This document shows, piece by piece, positions 1 through 7,879 of a DNA stretch of 21,800 nt. Every line of letters starts with the position of its first letter. Within the stretch, counting starts at the first letter, position 1. The position numbers were made by a program, and so were the translations under genes. Location: the NCBI GenBank assembly GCA_046080565.1, contig JBJTUF010000228.1, positions 1 through 21,800 on the forward strand, written 5' to 3'. A model generated the notes under the pieces. The model worked only from the letters and a program-made list of their open reading frames with translations. It ran no database searches and was not told the DNA's origin. This DNA comes from Cuspidothrix sp046080565. GTDB taxonomy: Bacteria; Cyanobacteriota; Cyanobacteriia; Cyanobacteriales; Nostocaceae.

Positions 1-136
1 AAATTTTTGCTGTAGCTCGTAATTTAGCTCTAAATCTTTACCGTTCTCATGACTTTAAAAACATGGCTCAAGCACAAAGATTTGCTTCTTTTGGTCTTAC
101 CACTCTCAAGCAATTATTTAGAATGAAATAGCCCTG
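1..136 (+). mobile_element. Right end of an insertion sequence, ISAs1-like
   Basis: The window opens inside an insertion sequence. A transposase C-terminus is followed at once by a terminal inverted repeat at 117-136, TTTAGAATGAAATAGCCCTG, which overlaps the last transposase codons. This repeat matches the right end of the MITE at 15797-15930 at 19 of 20 positions, which fixes the boundary at 136. The left end and the left target duplication lie outside the window. Ends reading CAGGG inward and a long target duplication, as seen at the MITE, agree with the ISAs1 family. That family name is recognition from memory rather than a search. Confidence 0.75.
3..131 (+). CDS. Transposase, C-terminal fragment (5' end outside window)
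   Basis: An open frame of 42 codons runs in from the left edge and stops at TAG 129-131. The residues include ARNLALNLYRSHDFKNMAQ and end in LKQLFRMK, the kind of C-terminus I associate with ISAs1-type DDE transposases in Nostocales. The catalytic DDE residues would be upstream, outside the window. The stop codon lies inside the terminal inverted repeat, a normal compact IS arrangement. Whether the full transposase is intact cannot be judged here. Confidence 0.65.
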   Translation: MFAVARNLALNLYRSHDFKNMAQAQRFASFGLTTLKQLFRMK

Positions 137-181
137 AAATAGTAAGGGTCTTACTATTGCCTTTTGCTTTCTGCTATAAAA

Positions 182-385
182 TCAGTCCACTACCTTAATA
201 AATCCACTGCGTAACCCTTTAAATACACGAGTTATTTGTCTGCGTTCATCTTCATCTAATTCTTCTTTTGATAATAAAGTGGACATGAGTAAATTCTGAT
301 CTTGTCGCGTAATTCTGCGAATGGAAAATATGCGCTCCAATACGGTTGTTAAGATCATTTGACCTGAATTATTATGATCTGGCAT
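182..385 (-). CDS. Small conserved cyanobacterial protein of unknown function
   Basis: A 67-residue protein beginning MPDHNNSGQMILTTVLER. It is mostly helical and charged and has no signal peptide or membrane segment. The pattern (MILTTVLERIF, then a DQNLLMSTLLS stretch, then RVFKGLRSG near the C-terminus) resembles a short protein family I recall as widespread in cyanobacteria with no assigned role. The frame extends upstream to a TTG at 400, but I prefer the ATG at 385. An AAAGGA sits very close to that ATG, so the start is uncertain. It stands alone on the minus strand, just beyond the IS end and divergent from mtnP. No function is proposed. Confidence 0.6.
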   Translation of the reverse strand: MPDHNNSGQMILTTVLERIFSIRRITRQDQNLLMSTLLSKEELDEDERRQITRVFKGLRSGFIKVVD

Positions 386-568
386 ATCCTTTACCAACAA
401 TTTATTTCTGATTGCCTATAATAATAATGTATATTAATTTAGACCTTTTTTATATTCGTATCTCTACGGAATTATCAAAAATCAGTATTTATAGATTTTG
501 TGCATATATCAAGAGGTAGATTTCCAGTAAAATTACCAATAAGGCAATTAATCACAAGGTTGATAATT

Positions 569-1441
569 ATGACTATAGCTAAGATTGGAATTATTGGTGG
601 TAGTGGGTTGTATAAGATGGAAGGACTAAAAGATGTGGAGGAAATAGAAATTTCTACGCCTTTTGGTTCACCGTCGGATGCGATTATTCTCGGAACTTTA
701 GAAGAAACTAGAGTAGCTTTTTTAGCGCGTCATGGTCGTGATCATACTTTATTACCTTCTGAATTGCCGTTTCGGGCTAATATTTATGCTATGAAGCATT
801 TAGGGGTAGAATATCTAATTTCTGCGAGTGCTGTAGGTTCTTTGAAGGCTGAAGCTAAACCTCTAGATATGGTAATTCCGGATCAGTTTATTGATCGAAC
901 TAAGAATCGGATTTCTACGTTTTTTGGTGAGGGTATTGTTGCTCATATTGCTTTTGGTGAACCGATTTGCCAGAATTTAGCTAGTATTTTGGCGGAGGCG
1001 ATCGCTTCTTTAAATTTACCAGATGTCACTTTACACTATGGTGGGACTTACGTATGTATGGAAGGCCCCGCATTTTCTACTAAGGCGGAGTCTCATCTCT
1101 ATCGTAGTTGGGATGCAACGGTAATTGGGATGACTAATTTACCGGAAGCAAAGTTAGCACGGGAAGCGGAAATTGCTTATGCAACTTTAGCACTGGTGAC
1201 GGATTATGATTGTTGGCATCCCGATCATGATAGTGTGACAGTAGAAATGGTGATTGGGAATTTACATAAAAATGCGGTAAATGCTCAGAAGGTTATTAAA
1301 GAAACTGTGAAGCGGTTAAGTACAAATCCTCCTACCAGTGATGCTCATTCGGCTTTGAAATATGCAATTTTAACGAATTTGGAGAAAGCACCGACAGCAA
1401 CTAAGGAAAAGCTGGGTTTGTTGTTGAATAAATATTTGTAA
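569..1441 (+). CDS. mtnP: S-methyl-5'-thioadenosine phosphorylase
   Basis: A 290-residue cytosolic enzyme, the usual length for the family. It cleaves 5'-methylthioadenosine, the by-product of polyamine and related synthesis, with phosphate to adenine and 5-methylthioribose-1-phosphate, feeding methionine and purine salvage. Visible motifs are the N-terminal phosphate-binding GGSGLY, then RHGRDHTLLPSELPFRANIY, VIPDQFIDRT, CMEGPAFSTKAES and the purine-site region GMTNLPEAKLAREAE followed by TDYDCW. The frame is open upstream to a GTG at 500, but the ATG at 569 has an AAGG about ten bases before it, and the family's N-terminus (I-G-I-I-G-G-S-G) fits that start. No other methionine-salvage gene lies nearby, so it appears to be a single-gene unit. 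Confidence 0.93.
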   Translation: MTIAKIGIIGGSGLYKMEGLKDVEEIEISTPFGSPSDAIILGTLEETRVAFLARHGRDHTLLPSELPFRANIYAMKHLGVEYLISASAVGSLKAEAKPLDMVIPDQFIDRTKNRISTFFGEGIVAHIAFGEPICQNLASILAEAIASLNLPDVTLHYGGTYVCMEGPAFSTKAESHLYRSWDATVIGMTNLPEAKLAREAEIAYATLALVTDYDCWHPDHDSVTVEMVIGNLHKNAVNAQKVIKETVKRLSTNPPTSDAHSALKYAILTNLEKAPTATKEKLGLLLNKYL

Positions 1442-1564
1442 AGGGATGAGGTTAATTATTACTTACTTTCTGCATCTGATACCAATTTTATGTGAAGCTG
1501 CTTATATTTGTTGCCACCCGGCGTTGCTGTCTCCCCTTACAAGGCTACCATATACACATAAGTG

Positions 1565-1637
1565 ATCAAATCCCACCCTAACTCCCAATTCTGGGGGAAT
1601 CATAATTTCAAAGTCCCCCGATTTAGGGGGTTAAATC
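1565..1637 (-). repeat. Dispersed palindromic repeat, CCCCCTAAATC family
   Basis: Read on the minus strand, this stretch begins with CCCCCTAAATCGGGGGACTT and continues to a second run of C and a GGGAGTTAGGG block. A related copy sits at 8987-9063 and shares CCCCCTAAATC and GGACTTTGA (one base differs there). Such G/C-run repeats are common between cyanobacterial genes. The CCCCCGATTTAGGGGG hairpin at its edge might act as a weak terminator after mtnP. The 1442-1731 gap holds nothing else I can name. Confidence 0.5.
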
Positions 1638-1731
1638 AGCACAATATAAAGAGAAATGCGATCGCTAATCTCTATTGAGAAAATTACGATCAAATTTACG
1701 GAAAATAGAAATCTCCTATGCACAACATCAG

Positions 1732-3051
1732 CTAACCCTTGTATAAAATTTCATTGCGATTAGCTGCGCCATAGACAGGTAAAGAATTATCTAAATGTGG
1801 GATAAGAGGAGCAGGAATATAAGTAGATACTTCCAATTCCTTTTCTAACTCTTGTAAAAATTTATCTTGTGCAGCCCGGAAGGCGGATATATTTGAACCA
1901 CGATTAATAATAGTAAACCAAACCATACCGCGATCGCGTGTGGGGACAACTCCAGCCAAAGCACTAACACTATTGAGAGTACCTGTTTTCATCACAGTTG
2001 CTCTTGGCATATGGCGGGAATGCATTGTGCCTCGGTCATCTAGTCCAGAGGTAGGAAATAAATCAGCTAAACTTAATTTATAAATACTAGCTTCTCGTTG
2101 TAAGGCCATAAACATAGCAGCAACGGCTCTAGGAGAAATTTGATTTTGGGTACCTAAACCAGAACCGTTAATTAGAAGAATTTCCGACCGGGGAAATCTA
2201 GCTAGTTGTGATGCCATACTACTTATCACATCTACTCCGCCCATATTATCAGCTAACATTTGGGCGATATAATTATTACTGAAAACATTCATTTCCTTGA
2301 TAATTTTTTGTAAAGGTAAGGAAAGATGGCGCACCAGTAAAGTTTGACCTAATTTGACTTCTTTTTCTATTTTAATATTACCAGTAATATTGATTTTCGG
2401 TTTAGCAGTTCCAGAGGGCATTCTAGAGTAATGGGAACTAATAGTACGAGACCAGTTGTCACTATTTAATGCTTGTTTGAATAGTTGCCCAGCTAAAGAA
2501 TGATTACTTTGGAAATTCATGGAAAAAGTACCATTAATAATCAAATTGCCGTTGACTTTTTTAACACCTATTTGATTGAGAGTATTACCCAAAGCGATCG
2601 CTTCTTGCCAAACAAACATCGGATCACCAGTACCAGTAATCACTAGATCACCTTTTATAACCCCATCTTCTATCTTGCCATTGGTACTTACTAAAGTTTC
2701 AAACTGATGATTAGGACCCCAAGCCTTCAAAGCTGCTAAAGAAGTAGCAACTTTAGTTAAAGAAGCAGCAGGTAAAGGAATAGTTCCCTGATGATTAGCC
2801 ATTAACATTGCACCTGATTGTAACCAAATACCCTGAGATGATACAAGGCTTGGATCAATCAATTGTGATGAAATTAACCCGCGCAGATATTCTTGTACTG
2901 TCATAGCTGCTGTGGGACTAGGATCAGGTAGAATAACAACGCTAGGGCTACCTTGCCAAGCTAATAAATTTAAGGCTTGTAGAGGTTGAAACTGCACCTT
3001 TGCGATTTCTAAACATAAAGAAAACAAACCTGCTCCTAATAATTCCAGCAT
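1732..3051 (-). CDS. dacB: D-alanyl-D-alanine carboxypeptidase, PBP4 / S13 family
   Basis: A penicillin-binding-protein-type serine hydrolase that trims or cleaves peptidoglycan peptide stems in the periplasm. All three active-site motifs are present in order: SLTK (nucleophile Ser, residues 97-100), SNN in VFSNNYIAQML, and KTG in VMKTGTLNSVSALAGVV. The start used gives 439 residues. The frame is open to a TTG at 3171, but the ATG at 3051 has GAGGA eight bases upstream and puts a hydrophobic N-terminal segment (MLELLGAGLFSLCLEIA) at the start, as expected for export or anchoring. The family normally has about 430-480 residues, so nothing looks missing. It is transcribed alone, convergent with mtnP and with a long gap to the next minus-strand gene. 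The family call is firm; carboxypeptidase versus endopeptidase activity is not decidable from sequence. Confidence 0.9.
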   Translation of the reverse strand: MLELLGAGLFSLCLEIAKVQFQPLQALNLLAWQGSPSVVILPDPSPTAAMTVQEYLRGLISSQLIDPSLVSSQGIWLQSGAMLMANHQGTIPLPAASLTKVATSLAALKAWGPNHQFETLVSTNGKIEDGVIKGDLVITGTGDPMFVWQEAIALGNTLNQIGVKKVNGNLIINGTFSMNFQSNHSLAGQLFKQALNSDNWSRTISSHYSRMPSGTAKPKINITGNIKIEKEVKLGQTLLVRHLSLPLQKIIKEMNVFSNNYIAQMLADNMGGVDVISSMASQLARFPRSEILLINGSGLGTQNQISPRAVAAMFMALQREASIYKLSLADLFPTSGLDDRGTMHSRHMPRATVMKTGTLNSVSALAGVVPTRDRGMVWFTIINRGSNISAFRAAQDKFLQELEKELEVSTYIPAPLIPHLDNSLPVYGAANRNEILYKG

Positions 3052-3388
3052 AGTGAGATTCCTCGATTGGATAATGGATAATTTGTCAAAGTTGTCATCA
3101 ATTTTAGAGGATGTTTTAAAATTCTTATATATGACCAGTAAGCTGGAAAAACCTTGCTCTTTTTTTGGCAACTTCTACCAATATACGAGCCTGATTATAT
3201 TTATCAGTATTGAGTTATCATGAACTAAGAATTTAGGATTATTCCTACTTATCAAAGCAGAATACAACAGATTTCATATTTGTTACCAACATCAATAATG
3301 ATAGTACCAGTCTTATTGATCAAAAATAAAGTTCTCTCCTAGTTAGTGTTTTTTTGTATATTTCGACTAATTCATAAATTGATGTAGC
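3052..3388. other. Intergenic region between the LOG and dacB genes
   Basis: About 340 AT-rich bases between two minus-strand genes. I see no conserved ORF, tRNA-like structure or strong hairpin. The part near 3051 presumably carries the dacB promoter and leader, including the GAGGA ribosome site. A run of T at 3350-3356 follows no convincing stem. Confidence 0.5.
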
Positions 3389-4459
3389 TTACTTTCTTTC
3401 TGGATGTGCTGCTTCCTCTAGGCTACAAGTTCCCACTTGATTAATCACTGCAATCATTTGATACAAACGCCCTAAATCTCGTTGATTGAAATATAATACT
3501 AATCGTGGTAAACCAGAAGTCTCATCTTGTCCTTCTTGGGGTAATGCTTGACTTTTAATAATTTTACCTGTGACTAGAATATCACTAAAATTTCTATTCA
3601 GTGCATCCACTTGAGCATCGGATAAATCTTCTCTAAGCCTGATAACTAATTGATCTCCAACATAACGACTAGAGTGATAAACCTGATAAAAACAGGTAAT
3701 AGCATGACAAGCAACTTCTAGATTATCTGTAATAGTGTATAAGCTAGGATCATCAGGGCTAACTAAACCTGTTTTTACCAATTGCTCATCAATATACTTA
3801 CTCCAAGATCGCCAATAATCACCTCCAGGTTGATCAATTAAAACTAAAGGAACTGGCCCAAATTTTCCTGTTTGGCTTAATGTCATACATTCAAAAGCCT
3901 CATCTTGAGTACCAAAACCCCCAGGAAATAAAGCCACAGCATCACTTTCTTTCAAGAGAAATAACTTACGGGTAAAGAAATATTTAAAGTTAATTAGTTT
4001 AGTATCACCTTGAATAATGGGATTAGCTTGTTGTTCAAAAGGTAACTGAATATTTAAACCAAAGGAATTTTCTTTCCCAGCACCTTCTTGACCAGCTTGC
4101 ATAATACCACCACCACCACCTGTCATGACCATAAATCCTAATTGGGAAACTGCACGACTAAATGCAGCGGCCATTTGGTAAGCTGGAGCATCTGGGGCTA
4201 GACGAGCCGAACCAAAAATAGTAATTTTCCGTACATGACGGTAATCATAAAATAATTTAAAACCACGTTCCATATCTGCCAAAGCCGCAGATAGTATTTT
4301 CCAGTCTAGACGTTCAATTTCAGTATCAGCAAGCTGCAAAATAGTGGTCAATGATTGTTGAATGAACTGACGATGTTTGAGCGTAGGTAAACGATCTATT
4401 AATTCGGCTACATCGGCTTTGAGGGAATCTAAGGAAGAAAAAGACGGTTCAGAGGTCAT
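3389..4459 (-). CDS. LOG-family (lysine-decarboxylase-like) protein
   Basis: A 356-residue cytosolic protein with the Rossmann-like LOG core. The two signatures are present: the Gly-rich nucleotide loop GGGGGIMQAGQEGAG and the family motif PGGFGTQDEAFE (PGGxGTxxE). LOG proteins hydrolyse nucleoside 5'-monophosphates, classically cytokinin ribotides, to base and ribose-5-phosphate. Many members carry the old and probably wrong label lysine decarboxylase. This one belongs to a longer form, with about 80 extra N-terminal residues and a C-terminal extension, so its substrate is open. Three starts are possible: GTG 4483, GTG 4471 and ATG 4459. I chose the ATG, giving MTSEPSFSSLDSLKADVAE, although a TAGG lies about ten bases before 4483. 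It is a single gene upstream of dacB on the same strand. Confidence 0.85.
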   Translation of the reverse strand: MTSEPSFSSLDSLKADVAELIDRLPTLKHRQFIQQSLTTILQLADTEIERLDWKILSAALADMERGFKLFYDYRHVRKITIFGSARLAPDAPAYQMAAAFSRAVSQLGFMVMTGGGGGIMQAGQEGAGKENSFGLNIQLPFEQQANPIIQGDTKLINFKYFFTRKLFLLKESDAVALFPGGFGTQDEAFECMTLSQTGKFGPVPLVLIDQPGGDYWRSWSKYIDEQLVKTGLVSPDDPSLYTITDNLEVACHAITCFYQVYHSSRYVGDQLVIRLREDLSDAQVDALNRNFSDILVTGKIIKSQALPQEGQDETSGLPRLVLYFNQRDLGRLYQMIAVINQVGTCSLEEAAHPERK

Positions 4460-4580
4460 AGGTACTGCCACAATAATTGGCACTATATTGTAACCTAAGT
4501 TGCTAGTTTAAGAAGTAAAAAAGATATGGGAAGATTCAGGAGGCAAGAGACAGGAAAGAAAATCCTTATTGCCTCTCATC

Positions 4581-4622
4581 TGTCGCCTGTCACCTGTCAC
4601 CTGTCGCCTATTCCCTATTCCT
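4581..4622 (+). repeat. Heptameric short tandem repeat running into trxA
   Basis: Six 7-base units follow one another: TGTCGCC, TGTCACC, TGTCACC, TGTCGCC, TATTCCC, TATTCCT. Heptamer arrays of this sort (STRR/LTRR type) are typical of heterocystous cyanobacteria. This array overlaps the 3' end of trxA, whose TAG stop and last Glu codon lie in the final two units. Confidence 0.8.
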
Positions 4623-4944
4623 TGAGATGTTTTTCTATGGTGTTAGCTAAAGTGCTTTTAGGTACAGCACCCACAACCATATCTACCTTTTCTCCATTTT
4701 TGAAAATCATCAGTGTAGGAATACTGCGAATACCATACTGACTGGCAACATTCGGATTTTCATCAGTATTGACTTTCACTACTTTGAGCATTCCTTGATA
4801 CTGAGTCGCAATTTCTTCAACTACAGGAGCTACCATTCGGCATGGACCACACCAGGGAGCCCAAAAATCAACTAACACGGGAAGTTCGCTGTCGAGGACT
4901 TCTTGCTTAAACGAGGTATCTGTAACTTGTTCTGCTGCTGACAT
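4615..4944 (-). CDS. trxA: Thioredoxin
   Basis: A 109-residue thioredoxin of standard length. It is a cytosolic dithiol-disulfide carrier, reduced by ferredoxin- or NADPH-dependent reductases, that reduces Calvin-cycle enzymes, peroxiredoxins and ribonucleotide reductase. The active site WAPWCGPCRM holds the two redox cysteines. The conserved Asp of the DFWAPW strand, the cis-Pro in IRSIPTLMIF and the C-terminal GAVPKSTL region are present. The start at ATG 4944 has a weak AGG just upstream. The leader of about 115 bases lies below the sRNA Yfr1, an order (guaB3 - yfr1 - trxA) that I recall as widespread in cyanobacteria. A TAGAAT at 4987-4992 could be its -10 box. The stop codon lies inside a heptamer repeat, so the last residues may differ from those of relatives. 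Confidence 0.95.
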   Translation of the reverse strand: MSAAEQVTDTSFKQEVLDSELPVLVDFWAPWCGPCRMVAPVVEEIATQYQGMLKVVKVNTDENPNVASQYGIRSIPTLMIFKNGEKVDMVVGAVPKSTLANTIEKHLKE

Positions 4945-5061
4945 ACCTAAAAACCTTTACATAAGATATTTCTGAGTTTGGTGAAAATTCTACCATAGCA
5001 AAAACATCCTCTTGGGGATAAACTATCTAGATTTACAAATAAACGATAAAACTTATTGCTA

Positions 5062-5136
5062 ATTAAAAGGAACCGCCCGAAGATTAGTCCGGGCGGAATG
5101 TGGTGTGAGGAGTGAACGGAAACGTGCGTCTCCGCC
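5062..5136 (-). ncRNA. yfr1: Yfr1 small regulatory RNA
   Basis: On the minus strand, between guaB3 and trxA, lies the exact 11-base core ACTCCTCACAC (5103-5113), the invariant unpaired motif of cyanobacterial Yfr1. Just upstream, an imperfect inverted repeat (5117-5134) can form the short 5' stem. Downstream is a 7-bp GC stem (5073-5079 with 5090-5096) followed by TTCCTTTTAATT, a factor-independent terminator. A TACAAT box at 5143-5148 would place the start near 5136, giving about 70-75 nt, which fits the known size. Yfr1 is a trans-acting sRNA reported to pair, with Hfq-independent kinetics, with mRNAs of outer-membrane proteins in marine picocyanobacteria. Targets in this organism are unknown. 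The exact ends are inferred. Confidence 0.88.
5063..5096 (-). terminator. Factor-independent terminator of Yfr1
   Basis: Read on the minus strand, CCGCCCG pairs with CGGGCGG around a 10-base loop and is followed by the T-rich tract TTCCTTTTAATT. It forms the 3' stem-loop of Yfr1. It could also stop transcripts running down from guaB3 before trxA. Confidence 0.8.
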
Positions 5137-5142
5137 ATCTCT

Positions 5143-5171
5143 ATTGTAGGCTAGATATTGAATTTTTCCAG
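5143..5171 (-). promoter_or_regulatory. Putative Yfr1 promoter
   Basis: A good -10 hexamer TACAAT (5148 down to 5143) lies seven bases before the inferred Yfr1 start. With a 17-base spacer the -35 position reads CTGGAA, only 3 of 6 matches to TTGACA, so the -35 is weak. The assignment rests on the spacing to the Yfr1 5' stem. Confidence 0.5.
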
Positions 5172-5269
5172 TAGATTCTTCAGTCTGATACAAAAGTTTT
5201 TATCCTGGTATCAGGAGGAACAGCTAAGGAGTAAGGGAGCAGGGGGAATTTTTATCCATTACCCATCCT

Positions 5270-6433
5270 TTATTTACCCATACCTAACTGTTGGGCTTTT
5301 TGGTAAACTTTGCCTTCAGTAAGCAGAGAAGGAGCGATGACAACTTCAACTTGCTGCATTTCTTTGATGTTTTTAGCGCCTAAAGTTCCCATACTGGTTT
5401 TTAAAGCTCCTAACAGGTTATGAGTACCATCATCTAAACCGGCTGGACCTGTGAGTATTTGTGCTAAAGTTCCTGTTGTACCTACTTTAATTCGAGTACC
5501 ACGAGGTAATACAGGGCTAGGGGTAGCCATGCCCCAATGATATCCACGTCCAGGAGCTTCGGCGGCTCTAGCGAATGGAGAACCGATCATAACAGCATCT
5601 GCACCACAGGCGATACATTTACATATATCCCCACCAGTAATTAATCCGCCATCGGCGATTACAGGCACATATTTACCTGTTTCTTGGTAATAATCGTCTC
5701 TAGCAGCTATACAATCAGCGATCGCTGTAGCTTGAGGAACACCCACGCCCAGCACACCGCGAGAAGTACAAGCAGCACCAGGTCCAATACCTACTAACAC
5801 TGCTGCCGCTCCAGCTTTCATTAGTTCCAATGTAACTTCATAAGTTACACAATTGCCTAATGCCACAGGAATGGGCATAGAACCGCAAAATTTTGCTAAA
5901 TCTAGAGGAGTAATAGATTCTGGTGATAAGTGATCAGTAGAAACTACTGTAGCTTGGATAAAAAATAAATCTGCTCCTGATTTAGCTACAACTTCACCAT
6001 ATTTACTTGCACCTGCTGGAGTTGCGCTAACTGCCGCAATACCGCCTTGCTGTTTAATTTCCTGAATACGTTTTTCAATTAGTTCGGGCTTTATTGGTTC
6101 AGCATATAGTTCTTGCATGAGGGCAACAAATTCATCTTTACCCACAGAGGCAATCCGATCTAAAATCGCTTCGGGATCAACATAGCGAGTTTGGATACCC
6201 TCTAGGTTGAGTACACCCAATGCCCCTAATTCTGATAAGCGCACAGCCATTTTTACATCCACAACACCATCCATTGCACTGGCAATGATCGGAATTTCTC
6301 GCTCAATATTGCCAATTTTCCACTTGGTATCAGCTAAACTCGGATCGAGTGTTCTGTTACCAGGAACTAAGGCAATTTCATCAATTCCATAGGCTCGGCG
6401 AGCCTTTTTTCCCCGCCCAAGTTGAATTTCCAC
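5270..6433 (-). CDS. guaB3: GuaB3-family IMP dehydrogenase-related protein
   Basis: A 387-residue TIM-barrel enzyme of the IMPDH/GMP reductase superfamily without CBS domains, the GuaB3 type found in cyanobacteria and actinobacteria. The N-terminus GRGKKARRAYGIDEIALVPG is the family signature. The catalytic-Cys loop is GPGAACTSRGVLGVGVPQAT, and the phosphate-binding ADGGLITGGDICK and GADAVMIGSPFA segments follow. It acts on purine nucleotides in the cytosol. From memory, cyanobacterial GuaB3 has been shown to work as a GMP reductase rather than an IMP dehydrogenase, so direction should not be assumed from the old name. The start is a GTG at 6433, chosen because the conserved N-terminus begins there. 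It is followed on the same strand by Yfr1 and trxA. Confidence 0.92.
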   Translation of the reverse strand: MEIQLGRGKKARRAYGIDEIALVPGNRTLDPSLADTKWKIGNIEREIPIIASAMDGVVDVKMAVRLSELGALGVLNLEGIQTRYVDPEAILDRIASVGKDEFVALMQELYAEPIKPELIEKRIQEIKQQGGIAAVSATPAGASKYGEVVAKSGADLFFIQATVVSTDHLSPESITPLDLAKFCGSMPIPVALGNCVTYEVTLELMKAGAAAVLVGIGPGAACTSRGVLGVGVPQATAIADCIAARDDYYQETGKYVPVIADGGLITGGDICKCIACGADAVMIGSPFARAAEAPGRGYHWGMATPSPVLPRGTRIKVGTTGTLAQILTGPAGLDDGTHNLLGALKTSMGTLGAKNIKEMQQVEVVIAPSLLTEGKVYQKAQQLGMGK

Positions 6434-6501
6434 GCTTTAACTTTTCTCAAAACTGTTTAAGCTAGGGTATCAAATTGTGGACAGATTGGGAATTGTCCGC
6501 C

Positions 6502-6531
6502 AATTAAAAATTAAAAATTAAAAATTAAAAA
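6502..6531. repeat. AT-rich heptamer tandem repeat
   Basis: Four consecutive units of AATTAAA spaced exactly seven bases apart lie between the ydcF-like gene and guaB3. This is the short tandem repeat type typical of filamentous cyanobacteria. No function is evident. Confidence 0.8.
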
Positions 6532-6555
6532 TCTCCCACCTATTAACCCAATCTC

Positions 6556-7170
6556 TCACTTATTTTTAGTATGATCAGCACCCGTATAACCCGTAGCTAA
6601 CCAAACAACTGCCCTAGCACCATCCCGAATAGATTTTTGAATCGGTTCTGGAGAATTTGCTGAAGGAACTGATACAGGCTTGAATTTCATCCCCCGACTA
6701 CCTAAAACAATTTCTCCGACGATGCAAGCACGACGCATATGAAAATCAGATGTAATTAAATAAACACTTGTAATACCACGAGCCTGTAATTCATCTACTA
6801 AGGTAGTAAAATTAGTAACTGTATCTACAGCTTCATAATCTAAATTTAAGCGGTGGAGATCAATCCCAGCATTAGCAAATATTTTTTTAGTAGACTGTGG
6901 TGGACTACCACCAGATATCCAAATCGGTATATTGGGATATTGATGAGCCAGTTTGGCTGTGAACTTTTCTCTTTCTAATAGGGGCGTAGAACCACCTAAA
7001 ACTAATATTGCCTGTGGTTGTACAAATTGATTTTGGACTGATTTTAATCCCCACCAGACGTTTATAGAGAGGATGCAAGCCATCAGTCTGACAGATTTAC
7101 TGCTTAACAAGAGCTTATTCAAAGCTCTATCATTTTTTTTGGGAGTGGAATTTCCTTTAAAAATCAGCAC
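6556..7170 (-). CDS. YdcF/ElyC/SanA-family (DUF218) membrane-anchored protein
   Basis: A 204-residue protein with an N-terminal hydrophobic anchor (about residues 26-46, LMACILSINVWWGL) and a DUF218 domain. The domain shows ILVLGGSTPLLEREKF at its start, the WISGGSPPQ turn, DYEAVDTVTNFTTL and the ITSDFHMRRAC motif, all standard DUF218 landmarks. Relatives (ElyC, SanA, YdcF) are linked to envelope and undecaprenyl-carrier homeostasis or vancomycin sensitivity in enteric bacteria. The reaction is unknown for most of them. The start used is a GTG at 7170. An internal ATG at 7080 would remove part of the anchor and is less likely. It is a single gene, upstream of guaB3 on the same strand but separated by a tandem repeat. 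Confidence 0.83.
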   Translation of the reverse strand: MLIFKGNSTPKKNDRALNKLLLSSKSVRLMACILSINVWWGLKSVQNQFVQPQAILVLGGSTPLLEREKFTAKLAHQYPNIPIWISGGSPPQSTKKIFANAGIDLHRLNLDYEAVDTVTNFTTLVDELQARGITSVYLITSDFHMRRACIVGEIVLGSRGMKFKPVSVPSANSPEPIQKSIRDGARAVVWLATGYTGADHTKNK

Positions 7171-7879
7171 AATGACGCTTAAGAATGATAGTTAGTATAA
7201 GTTTGTGCGAAGTATACCTTAAAAAAATGGGTAGCTGGGCAATGTAAGTTACCAAATCTATTTCACTGTAATTCCTGCCATATCCTAAACTATATGAAAA
7301 AATTGATCAAAGGTATTTCACCACTCATTTATAACTAAATCTTTATATGTATACAAAAAACTTAACACACCTAGAATTTTGACAGAATTAATCCAAAAAG
7401 GTGGGTATTTTTTAGCGCACCTAGATTATTACTAAGTATCTATAGGAATCCGGTTTGATTACTAATAGCGAAGCGTGGCGTTAGCCATATTTTCCTAGGT
7501 AGGAAGGCAAAAGGCAAGAGCCAAGAGATAGAGATATTTCTCCTGTTTTCTCAAATGTGTAATTAATTGTTCGTAAGCACTTATAAAACTTATTTTGCAT
7601 AACGACTTAATTTCCTTCTTGACGGATCTGGGAAAGAGTAAGTTTGCACAAGTTCTAAATTTAACCAACTGATTGTCCTGATGTGACACATTTGAGACTG
7701 AAATAGCAAATAACTATAGCATTTTGTGCATTTACAGCAGTCATGTCCGAAAATTTTAAATTTTGGATTTTAGATTTTGCATTGGGAATTTTCGGTAGGA
7801 TTACTCTCCCTTCAGGGCAGAATTCATCCACAGATAGAGTTACTTTTCGCTGCTATGGCAATCATTAGGCTAGAAAGTG
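7171..7879. other. Long intergenic region with dispersed repeats
   Basis: Roughly 710 bases between two divergent genes. It contains a GCGAAGCGTGGCGTTAGCCA element at 7468-7487 that has a related copy near 11372-11394 (GCGTGGCG and AGCCATA shared). It also has a purine-rich heptamer-like tract around 7500-7530 and a tract of ATTTTAAATTTTGGATTTTA type around 7754-7780. I see no tRNA, CRISPR or conserved gene. The promoters of the flanking divergent genes must lie here, but I could not choose convincing boxes. Confidence 0.55.

Noticed and set aside
1486..1567. TTATGTG ... CACATAA inverted pair downstream of mtnP as a mobile element
   Set aside because: Only seven matching bases, no target duplication and no second copy in the window.
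4947..5138. 63-codon minus-strand frame between trxA and guaB3
   Set aside because: It runs through the Yfr1 core, terminator and promoter and has no protein features; the RNA explains the conservation.
7495..7689. 64-codon minus-strand frame
   Set aside because: Its C-terminus lies in heptamer-like repeat DNA, it has no recognisable domain, and it sits in a repeat-rich gap. Chance is the simplest reading.
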